From: a bacterium
GTDB lineage: Bacteria > Krumholzibacteriota > Krumholzibacteriia > LZORAL124-64-63
Assembly (NCBI GenBank): GCA_016712675.1
Contig: JADJQR010000011.1
Span: forward strand, 1-64,000
Length of the DNA stretch: 64,000 bases
Direction of reading: 5' to 3'
Every line of letters starts with the position of its first letter. Position 1 is the stretch's first letter. The position numbers were made by a program, and so were the translations under genes. Below are positions 18,842 through 25,784 of this stretch, piece by piece. A model generated the notes under the pieces. It did not search any database. It was not told where the DNA came from and saw only the letters and a program-made list of their open reading frames with translations.

Positions 18842-19802
18842 TGTCATCCTCCTCGGCCCAGTCGGGCGCGCCTTCGAGCAATCCATTCGCCAGCCGGTAG
18901 CACTCCCGCCGCAGATAGCGACGCGCCGGCGCAACCCAGCGCTCGTAACCGGCATAAAAGGTTTGTCGGCCACCCTTGGCCAGCAAACAAGCGCCTTTGT
19001 CCGTCACAAAATCCTCTGCCCTCAAGTGCCGGTCCCGAAACAGCGCCAAAACCCAACCGTCCAAGCGGGGCCGCAGCGGCTCGATCAGATCGCAGGCCAA
19101 CGATTCTCGACCGTGAGCCGGCTCGTGATAAAAACCGAGCAGCGGATCGAGTCCCGCGCCGTGCGAGGCTCGTACCGCTTCGAAATGTAGCAAGGTGTAA
19201 CCCAGCGACAAACCGGCGTTGACCGGATCGCGCGGCGGGCGCCGGGTGCGCCCGCCGAACTTCAGCGCCGGGGGGAACAGGGCCGCGAGGCCCCGATAAT
19301 GCGCCGCCGCCGCCGCGCCCTCCACTCCCAGCAGCACGTCCCGACTTTGCGCCGCGCCGGCGGCGTGCGCCAGCCGGCGCAGGGTGTCCAAGGCATCGTG
19401 CAAGGGCTTGCGCGCGTCCGGTCGCCGCACCGAGGCGGCGTCGAGCAGCCGGATTTGCGCCCGCAGCTTGGCTGCGATCAAGCGCCGGGCCAGCATCAGC
19501 CGCGCGCCCGCATCCAGCGCCAGCCGGTATTGCCCCAAGCGACGGCGCGCGTCGCCGTGGCCGGTCCCAACCAGCAGCGCAGTGCGGCGGCTGTGGCGGG
19601 CGCTCAAGCACACCACCGCCGCGCCCTGTTCCGCCAGCGCGGCCAGCACGCTGCTGTCGAAGCGGACCTGCCCTTGCAGCACCACCCGCTCCAGCAAGGC
19701 CAGCGGCACCCCGCGCGGCCGGGCGTCCGTCTCCTCGATCACCAGCCGTCGCCCGTCCAGCCGCAAGCTCGCACCGCGTCGGTCCAAATACAATGTTCCC
19801 AT
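18831..19802 (-). CDS. cas1: CRISPR integrase Cas1
   Basis: The 323-residue protein has the Cas1 N-terminal beta-sandwich (MGTLYLDRRGASLRLDGRRL) and helical catalytic domain. LLGVEGAAAAAHYRGLA supplies the metal-binding Glu, and FYHEPAHGRESLACDLIEPL the His and Asp. The C-terminal part (DFVTDKGACLLAKGGRQTFY) is also typical. With Cas2 it captures and integrates new spacers at the leader end of the array. AGGGA lies upstream of ATG 19802, and cas2 ends 10 bases before. All catalytic residues are present. Confidence 0.95.
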   Translation of the reverse strand: MGTLYLDRRGASLRLDGRRLVIEETDARPRGVPLALLERVVLQGQVRFDSSVLAALAEQGAAVVCLSARHSRRTALLVGTGHGDARRRLGQYRLALDAGARLMLARRLIAAKLRAQIRLLDAASVRRPDARKPLHDALDTLRRLAHAAGAAQSRDVLLGVEGAAAAAHYRGLAALFPPALKFGGRTRRPPRDPVNAGLSLGYTLLHFEAVRASHGAGLDPLLGFYHEPAHGRESLACDLIEPLRPRLDGWVLALFRDRHLRAEDFVTDKGACLLAKGGRQTFYAGYERWVAPARRYLRRECYRLANGLLEGAPDWAEEDDNGG

Positions 19803-19812
19803 GATGGTTCCC

Positions 19813-20097
19813 TCAGCCCACGTAATAAAATTCGGGATCGCTCGGCTGGACCGCGATGCCCAGCGCGCGAATTCCGCCGGCGTCCGGGAGCGGCAACAGC
19901 AGAAACCGGTCCTCGGCGATGTCCAACACGGCGCGGATTTCGACCAGCATCGCCGCGCGCTCGCGCGCGGTGAGAAAGCATTCGAACACCGATTTCTGCC
20001 CGCCGCTGGCGTAGCCCTTGAGCACGCGCAACGCCGCCTGCAACCGATCGGGATCGGTCACGTCGTAAGCGGCCAAATACAGCGCGCGGTCGGGCAT
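19813..20097 (-). CDS. cas2: Cas2
   Basis: The 94-residue protein, MPDRALYLAAYDVTDPDRLQ, has the Cas2 Asp (AYDVTDP) and the second strand region GGQKSVFECFLT. Length is standard. ATG 20097 is preferred; an in-frame TTG nine bases upstream (20106) is closer to an AAAGG and is an alternative start. It heads the adaptation operon cas2, cas1, cas1-like, cas2-like, which runs toward the array. Confidence 0.92.
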   Translation of the reverse strand: MPDRALYLAAYDVTDPDRLQAALRVLKGYASGGQKSVFECFLTARERAAMLVEIRAVLDIAEDRFLLLPLPDAGGIRALGIAVQPSDPEFYYVG

Positions 20098-20106
20098 GAC
20101 AAACAA

Positions 20107-20789
20107 GCGCCTTTCCGAATGAATAGAGGCCCGTTATAGCTCGCCAAAAAAGACACCGCAGAACCGGCAAGCTTGCCGTCGAAAGCGCTTGAGGAGCGAG
20201 CGATGACCTATTGTCCGCCCAGGCCGTCACCCCAGTGTCGCGCGCGAATTTCGGGGCGAAACCGCCGATGACCGCCCTCCATGCCCCCGCCCGCCAGCGC
20301 ATCGGCGCGGACGATTTCACGAACGTGGCCCGCGCCGGCATTTCGGAATGAGGGCGACCGCATCGAGCTGGAAGAAGGAGATTGGATCGACATGGCTCCT
20401 ATCGGCAGCGGACAGGCCAACTTCGCCGGCCGGTCTACTCGAGCCATCGTCTTGACGGTCGGCCAACAGGCCATCGCGCGGGTTCGAAGTTCGCCGGTTC
20501 TGGATCGCTGCTCACGAGCGCTCAATTTACTCGGCGATAGCGCTTGCCTCGGCCGGGGCTGCCACGGCCGCGAAAGGGGAGGAGGGTATGGGTGATGGAT
20601 CGGCACGCCCATGGGCGGGACCATCGACGGTAGCCACGCCGGCGAGCAAAGCGGCGGAACCGTCTGAATCCACGCCGAGCAACGGCCCGTTCTAACGGCA
20701 GCCAACCCGGTGAGCCAACGGTGAAGGCAGGCTCCTTCTTTCTGGAACGAACCTATCTTTTTCAACAAATTTGCGGTATTGCTTCGTTC
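20107..20789. other. Intergenic stretch between interference and adaptation genes
   Basis: This 680-bp segment has no convincing gene. Open stretches on both strands lack ribosome binding sites and family motifs. It separates the csm operon from the cas2-cas1 operon and presumably contains the latter's promoter. Confidence 0.45.
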
Positions 20790-22066
20790 TCATTCCCCCG
20801 GTGGCCGATCCGGCAATTGCGGTGGCACCTGCCCGATTCGCAAGTCGGCGGTTTCTTGCAACAACGCCGGTAGCAGGCGCGCGTTGACCCAATCCAGCGT
20901 TTTGCGCCAGTCGGCCTCCGCCACGGGCCGGAAACCGTGGGCCAGAATCGAGTGATTGCGCATGTGCAGCCAGTTGAGCAGCGCGTTCCGTTCGGCCTGG
21001 AAGATCGCGCTGGCCGGACTGTCCGGTCGATGGTGGGCCAACAGTTCCCAGGCTGCCATCAACCCGATCTGGATGCGGCCATCGGGGTTGGGCGCCAGCG
21101 TCATGCCGGGCGGAACCCGGTCCGGCGGCACGTCGCCGGTGTCAATCCCGCAACGGCTGCGCAACAACCATTGCGCCGACCATTCCAGCAACCGATAAAC
21201 GCGGGCTACCGCGTCGTCATAGCGCCCTTGGGCCGCCCGGCGCTCGGCGTTGCGCCACAAATCGAACAGCCGCGCCGGTTCCTGGGCTTCATCCTCCGTC
21301 GTCAGCCGTTTCAGCGCCACCAGTAGCGCCGTCCAGTCCTTGCCAATCCGGGGCCGGTACGGTTCCAGACATTCCAGCGCCACGCCATGATCAAACCGGT
21401 CCCAGGCGTCCAGCCCCGGCTCAAATCGCGCAACATCGCCAAACGGGCGGCCAAATCCCGGTCGCGCGGTCGGGGCAGCGCCGCCAGTCCTTGCTGCGCT
21501 TCCGCGTAGGCATAACGCCGCCATGCCGCCACGTAAGGCCGCATCGCCCGCTCCAGGCGCACCCGCTCGACATTCGCCTGGGTGACCGCTTCCATGCCGG
21601 AACGCACCTTGACCAGATCAGCGCGCGAGCCGGTCACCAGTTGCAGTTCCACCCCATCGCTTTCCAGCGCTGCGCTGACCAGCCCGGCGGTCATGGTCTT
21701 GGTGCCGCCGGTGTAATCAGCCAGCAGCCGCGCACCAGGAAACCGCTGGCCGAGACTTTGGATCGTATCGCACAGGATGCGGAACACCTCATCCAGGTCG
21801 TCAGCCGGGACATGCACGACCTCGTACTGGTCTTCACGTAATCCGGCCTGGGTGGGAATGTTGGATAGGCTGGGCTTATCGTCGCCAGAGCGAGCCTTGA
21901 TGCACGAGCCCTTGCCGAGAATCTGTACATCGGAACCGGGGCGACCGGTGGCCGGGTCACGGTCAGTGCAGATGAAGCAGGTGAAATCCGGTGTGGTTTG
22001 CCGCAGGGCGGTCAGGATCGGTTCGTGCGAACCGCCGACGGTGCAGAGCAGGATGATGGGGGACAT
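20790..22066 (-). pseudogene. Csm6-like CARF-HEPN ribonuclease (TIGR02710 type), frameshifted
   Basis: The start is ATG 22066 (AGGAG ten bases upstream). The N-terminal half is a CARF domain: MSPIILLCTVGGSHEPIL and DYTGGTKTMTAGLVSAAL, the cyclic-oligoadenylate pocket motifs. The frame then breaks near 21430 (within GCGCGATTTGAG; one base appears lost). The other frame continues ARFEPGLDAWDRFDHGVALE and carries the HEPN motif RNHSILAHG (R-x6-H) near the C-terminus. An intact protein would be about 425 residues and would be a ribonuclease switched on by the Cas10 second messenger. As it stands, sensor and nuclease are separated. A single sequencing error cannot be excluded. Confidence 0.75.
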
Positions 22067-22110
22067 GTCAACTGGCTCCTTGGCGTAGTTGCTGGATTTT
22101 TGATTTGCGG

Positions 22111-22323
22111 TCAAACATGCATGAGCCTGCGGTCCTTGGGAACTGGCATAGGCTCACCCTGTTCGCGAGCGACATCGAGCCAAAACGCCGTCGCGTCCCG
22201 CACGTTACGCAACGCTTCCTCGTAACTGTTCCCGTGAGCCATGCAGCCGGGCAACTCGGGTACTTCGGCGAGGAAAGCCCGGTCTTGATTACTCCAGTAG
22301 ATGATGATCTTGTAATGGCTCAT
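22111..22323 (-). CDS. HicB-like protein inside the csm operon
   Basis: The start at ATG 22323 overlaps the csm5 stop by ATGA and has GGAGG seven bases upstream; a longer open frame upstream lies within csm5. The 70-residue product has the HicB partial-RNase H-like fold: YKIIIYWSNQDRAFLAEVPE, LPGCMAHGNSYEEALRNVRD, then ATAFWLDVAREQGEPMPVP. It lacks the C-terminal DNA-binding extension of longer HicB antitoxins. No HicA toxin gene is next to it. Its place between csm5 and the Csm6-like gene means co-expression with the effector complex. Whether it is a stray antitoxin or has a role in type III immunity is open. Confidence 0.8.
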   Translation of the reverse strand: MSHYKIIIYWSNQDRAFLAEVPELPGCMAHGNSYEEALRNVRDATAFWLDVAREQGEPMPVPKDRRLMHV

Positions 22324-23480
22324 GTCTGCCCCTCCAATTCCAGCAGCAGCCAACCGAACGGCAGCGCCATACTTGCCCCCTCGGTGTCGGAGCGACAACG
22401 ACATAACGTCCGGCTGGAGCCTTCCGTGATGGATCTACGAGCCTGGACATTCCAGCCTTGGCGCAAGTGATCCACCGACAGCGATTCAAAATGGCTAAAC
22501 CGTCCGACCCGGAGCAGGAGGCCGCGTTCCTGAATGCTTTTCGCCACCAGCACCTTGTCGGGATTGATCTTGATCAGACCCTGCGCCCCGAAAATCGGCT
22601 CGGGTGGCTGGGCTTCAGCGAAGAAGCGCCGCCGTTCGGCCAAAATGCGCCCGGCGTAAAAGTTGATGCAGGCCAGCCGGATTGTCTCGAAATCCAGCCG
22701 CCGGCCCACCTTGACCCGCGTATCCCCAGCGGCCAGTTCGTCCAGTTCCAACTCCACCGCAAACCTACCATCCTCAATGCCATCGCCTCTGCTCAACAAC
22801 CGCTCGAAGTGCATCTGAATCCCCTGGGTGTCCTCCTTGCCATCGCGTTTGACCGGCCAGACTTTGTCCACCCGCGTCCGGTTGGCCGGTAATTCGGCAT
22901 CGGCCACCTTGAGCAGCCGGAACGGGTCTTCCTGGAGTCGCCGAAACTCGAAATTGAGCGCTTCGGTTTCCAACACCTTCCAGGCGTTTCGACGTTGGCT
23001 TGAATTCTCCAACAACGGCGAAACCACCGGTTTGATGCTGGCCAAATGCTTTTGGGTAAAGGCGTTGACCACCGCTGTGCGAATCGCGCCCTTGAGCGCC
23101 GAACCAGGCAGATAGGGTTGGCCGGTCAGCGGATTGCGCACGAAGCCCTGCACGGCGCGCTGGCGCACCACCGGATCGAGCGGGTTGCCCACGGCTTTGA
23201 GCAAGTCGGCTCTCGACTCCGCCCCGATTTGAATCCGGCAGCGGTGGTGCCGGCGTTGTACGCTCTTGCGCAGGATTTCCTGCGCGGCCTGGAAGTCGTT
23301 GCGATCCAGCCGTTCCTCCAGTTGCCGCCGGGTCTCCGGCGGCATATCGCGCAATGTCGCCGCCCGGTTGAACTGAATCAGGTGATCGCTCTCGATCAGA
23401 TAGTCCTCGGGAGCTAGGGAATTGCCGTCGCCGACATGAATCGGGGTCAGCGGCGTGGCGCGGAAACGGTAGACAGTCAT
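22320..23480 (-). CDS. csm5: Csm5, type III-A effector subunit
   Basis: ATG 23480 has GAGG nine bases upstream. The 386-residue RAMP protein begins YRFRATPLTPIHVGDGN, the Csm5 N-terminal signature. It has the RAMP loop LPGSALKGAIRTAVVNAF near residue 120 and glycine-containing late motifs (LLLRVGRFSHFESLSVD). Csm5 caps the crRNA 3' end of the complex and helps recruit trimming nucleases. The gene ends at 22320 and is coupled to the HicB-like gene. Confidence 0.92.
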   Translation of the reverse strand: MTVYRFRATPLTPIHVGDGNSLAPEDYLIESDHLIQFNRAATLRDMPPETRRQLEERLDRNDFQAAQEILRKSVQRRHHRCRIQIGAESRADLLKAVGNPLDPVVRQRAVQGFVRNPLTGQPYLPGSALKGAIRTAVVNAFTQKHLASIKPVVSPLLENSSQRRNAWKVLETEALNFEFRRLQEDPFRLLKVADAELPANRTRVDKVWPVKRDGKEDTQGIQMHFERLLSRGDGIEDGRFAVELELDELAAGDTRVKVGRRLDFETIRLACINFYAGRILAERRRFFAEAQPPEPIFGAQGLIKINPDKVLVAKSIQERGLLLRVGRFSHFESLSVDHLRQGWNVQARRSITEGSSRTLCRCRSDTEGASMALPFGWLLLELEGQT

Positions 23481-23491
23481 CGCGGCATTCC

Positions 23492-24469
23492 TCAAGCGGC
23501 AGCAAACGGCAGGCAAAGGTGCCAAGCGTTCTGGCAAATTTCGGGATGGTGGGGATGCACCCCGGCCAGCAGCGCCCCGAACGGCCCGGCATCGGCAGGG
23601 CTGAACGTCGCGCCCGGCCGGGCCAGCAACAGCGGGTGCTTGAACGGCGAGCGTTCCCCGCCCGCGTACAGCCCGCCCAGCTTGCCGTAGTGGGTATGCA
23701 GTTTGTAAAACGGCGCGGCCATATTGTCGGTTAACACGCCGTGCGAAAGGCTCAACAAACGATTGCCGTCGTGGGCGAACAGGCGCGGGTCGGCGGGTTC
23801 CACGGTCGCGGCGAACCGACCGCGCCCCAGATTGGCGTCGCGGCCAAAACCGAATTCGCCGACCGTGTCCAATAGCGCCTGCAAGCCTTCGTCGCCGATC
23901 TCGCCCTGGGCGTACACGTCCATCTCCGTCGCCGCGTCCCGTCGCCATTCCTCGTCCACGAAGTACAGCCCGCCCACTTCCGGCGTCGTTCCGGTGAGCC
24001 GGTCGATGGTGTTATGCGCCTGCCGCACGGTCAGGGACAGAGGGCGGGACCGCTGGCGCGGCCGGGCGCGTTCGGCCCGCTCCCGTTCCGCCGCCCGCTG
24101 GCGCAAGCGGGCCTGCAAGCTGGTTTCGCTCAGGCCGGCGCGCAGTTCCACAAAATCCGTCACCGAAACAAAGGCGGTCTTGCGCAGCTTTTTGTCCAGT
24201 TGTAACCGGTGCAGAAATGCTTGGCGCGACTCTCCGGCCGCCTGCTCCGGGCGGTCGCCGGGTTGCAGCAGCGGGCGCGGCAGGTGATCGCGCGGCAGGG
24301 CGTCGGAAAGCAGCAGCGGCGATTCCAAAAGTGCCGCCAGCCACGCCGTCAGCGCCGCGTCGCTCTCGCGCAGCCGCTTGGCCCAGCACAGATGGCCGAA
24401 CAGTGTGCCGGAATGCAGCGGCGTGGCCAGCGGTCCGCGCAGGCGCAGGCGAATCCGGTAAGCGGACAC
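23492..24469 (-). CDS. csm4: Csm4, type III-A effector subunit
   Basis: The start is GTG 24469, two bases after the csm3 stop. The 325-residue protein begins SAYRIRLRLRGPLATPLHSG and FGHLCWAK, the Csm4/Cas5-type RAMP fold that holds the crRNA 5' tag and contacts Cas10. Later blocks are LYFVDEEW and GEFGFGRDANLGRGRF, the glycine-rich RAMP loop, then LLSLSHGVLTDNMAAPFYKL. An Arg/Glu-rich charged stretch (about residues 130-160) may be an insertion. The order csm3-csm4-csm5 is standard for III-A. Confidence 0.92.
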   Translation of the reverse strand: MSAYRIRLRLRGPLATPLHSGTLFGHLCWAKRLRESDAALTAWLAALLESPLLLSDALPRDHLPRPLLQPGDRPEQAAGESRQAFLHRLQLDKKLRKTAFVSVTDFVELRAGLSETSLQARLRQRAAERERAERARPRQRSRPLSLTVRQAHNTIDRLTGTTPEVGGLYFVDEEWRRDAATEMDVYAQGEIGDEGLQALLDTVGEFGFGRDANLGRGRFAATVEPADPRLFAHDGNRLLSLSHGVLTDNMAAPFYKLHTHYGKLGGLYAGGERSPFKHPLLLARPGATFSPADAGPFGALLAGVHPHHPEICQNAWHLCLPFAAA

Positions 24470-24471
24470 GG

Positions 24472-25212
24472 TCAGATTCCCGCCAGCGCCGCCGGATGTT
24501 CGGGGTCGAAGCGGACGATGGCGTCGAAACCGGTCTGCACGTGCCGCTCGTCCACCTTGAGGTTTTCTATCCGCACCCGGCCATAGCCGCGCGAGCCGGA
24601 CCCGCCCAGCGCGTCCCGCTCCAGTAGTTTCAGCCCTTCCAGCACCCGGTTGATGCAAATCCGGTCGGTTTTGCCGCCATCGCCGTTCCAGTCGAATATC
24701 TTGAAAACCATGTCCAGCTCGAAGCGCGCTCCGGCGGGAACCCGCTCGGTGCGCCGCAATCCGCCATCCTTGGCCTTGCCCTGAATCCGGTCGATAGAAA
24801 CTTCCATCTTTTCCTCAGTGAACGCTAAGCCTTGGTCGCGGATGGAGTCGGCCCAAGCTTTTTCCAGATAGGCGTCGCGCACCAGCAGTCGGGTGGGACC
24901 GCCACGCCATTGCTTGTGGGTGGTGCCAAAAGCGCGCAGGATCGGGTCATCGGGGTTGTATTCGCCGTTTTTGTTGCTGCCCCACACGCTCCCATCGCTT
25001 TCGATTCGGTTCAGTGCCCATTCCAGCAGCGAACGCAGCTTGCCCTTGAGGCTGGAACCGGGAATGTAGGGTTCCTGGGTGAAAGGATGCTTGACCACGG
25101 GGAGATCCAGTCCGCCGATTTCGATGGCGTCCTTGCCCGCGCCGATGTGCAGACCGCTTCGCAGCACCAAAGTGGCGGTGAGGCGGTGAGTGGAGATCAG
25201 GCTGTGCGTCAT
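24472..25212 (-). CDS. csm3: Csm3, backbone subunit with target-RNA nuclease Asp
   Basis: The 246-residue protein is preceded by AGGAG eight bases before ATG 25212. It has LHIGAGKDAIEIGGLDLPVV; Asp36 in the GxxDxPV motif matches the Csm3 residue that cuts target RNA at six-base intervals. IPGSSLKGKLRSLLEWAL is the RAMP loop, and ALGGSGSRGYGRV is the C-terminal glycine-rich loop. Several copies would line the crRNA. All key residues are present, so RNA cleavage should be intact. Confidence 0.94.
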   Translation of the reverse strand: MTHSLISTHRLTATLVLRSGLHIGAGKDAIEIGGLDLPVVKHPFTQEPYIPGSSLKGKLRSLLEWALNRIESDGSVWGSNKNGEYNPDDPILRAFGTTHKQWRGGPTRLLVRDAYLEKAWADSIRDQGLAFTEEKMEVSIDRIQGKAKDGGLRRTERVPAGARFELDMVFKIFDWNGDGGKTDRICINRVLEGLKLLERDALGGSGSRGYGRVRIENLKVDERHVQTGFDAIVRFDPEHPAALAGI

Positions 25213-25232
25213 GTCGTTGTCTCCTGGCGCGA

Positions 25233-25766
25233 TTAGCGGTTGTCGCCATAAAATTTGTGAAAGGCCACCACGGCCTGAAAATGCTTGCAGAAGGCTTCAA
25301 AATCGCGGGCGCTGTTCACCGCCGCGACGTGGTCGATGAAGAACTGCAACAGCAGGCGAGGCATGGTTTTTTCGCTGCGTCCGTGAGCGTAGACCGCCTT
25401 GGCTTTGAGCATCTTGAAATCGGCGCGCAAGTCGTTGAACGCGTTTTCCTTTTCTTGACCCTGGCGCTGCTCCGCCGCCAGCCGTTGGCGCAGCGTCAGC
25501 ACGTCGTCGTAAAAGCGCCGCAGTTGAGTCGTGGTGACCTGCCTTAGCCGCTGGGCCAAATCTTCGGCTTGGTCGTCCATCAAAGTCGGAATCAGTGAAC
25601 CGTCTGGCTGAAAGTAGACGACGGGTCGCGGAGTCGGCAGGCTCTTGGGCTCCGGTGGATTTCCGCTAAAGCCACCGCCTGAACCGCGCCCCCCGCCGCC
25701 GAAGCCGCCCCCCGGCCCGCGCCCGCCCTGTCCGTCGCGTTGAGGTTGGTAAGGTTGTTGCGCCAT
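25233..25766 (-). CDS. csm2: Csm2 with Gly-rich N-terminal extension
   Basis: The C-terminal 110 residues match Csm2, the small helical subunit of the III-A complex: TTTQLRRFYDDVLTLRQRL, FKMLKAKAVYAHGR and LLLQFFIDHVAAVNSARDFE. The first 60 residues are unlike ordinary Csm2: a low-complexity Gly/Arg/Pro segment (GGFGGGGRGSGGGFSGN) that resembles RGG-type RNA-binding tails. Total length is 177 against the usual 120-150. AGGAGG sits nine bases before ATG 25766. The extension could add nonspecific RNA binding; that is inference from composition. Confidence 0.88.
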   Translation of the reverse strand: MAQQPYQPQRDGQGGRGPGGGFGGGGRGSGGGFSGNPPEPKSLPTPRPVVYFQPDGSLIPTLMDDQAEDLAQRLRQVTTTQLRRFYDDVLTLRQRLAAEQRQGQEKENAFNDLRADFKMLKAKAVYAHGRSEKTMPRLLLQFFIDHVAAVNSARDFEAFCKHFQAVVAFHKFYGDNR

Positions 25767-25784
25767 CTTGGTATCCTCCTGGAG

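Noticed and set aside
20208-20768. 186-codon minus-strand frame between csm6-like and cas2
   Set aside because: Irregular composition, no start signal and no homology visible; overlapping frames on the other strand look equally random.
23481-23948. N-terminal extension of csm5
   Set aside because: It overlaps csm4 in another frame and is Arg/Gly-rich noise; Csm5 homology begins at MTVYRFR with a ribosome binding site.
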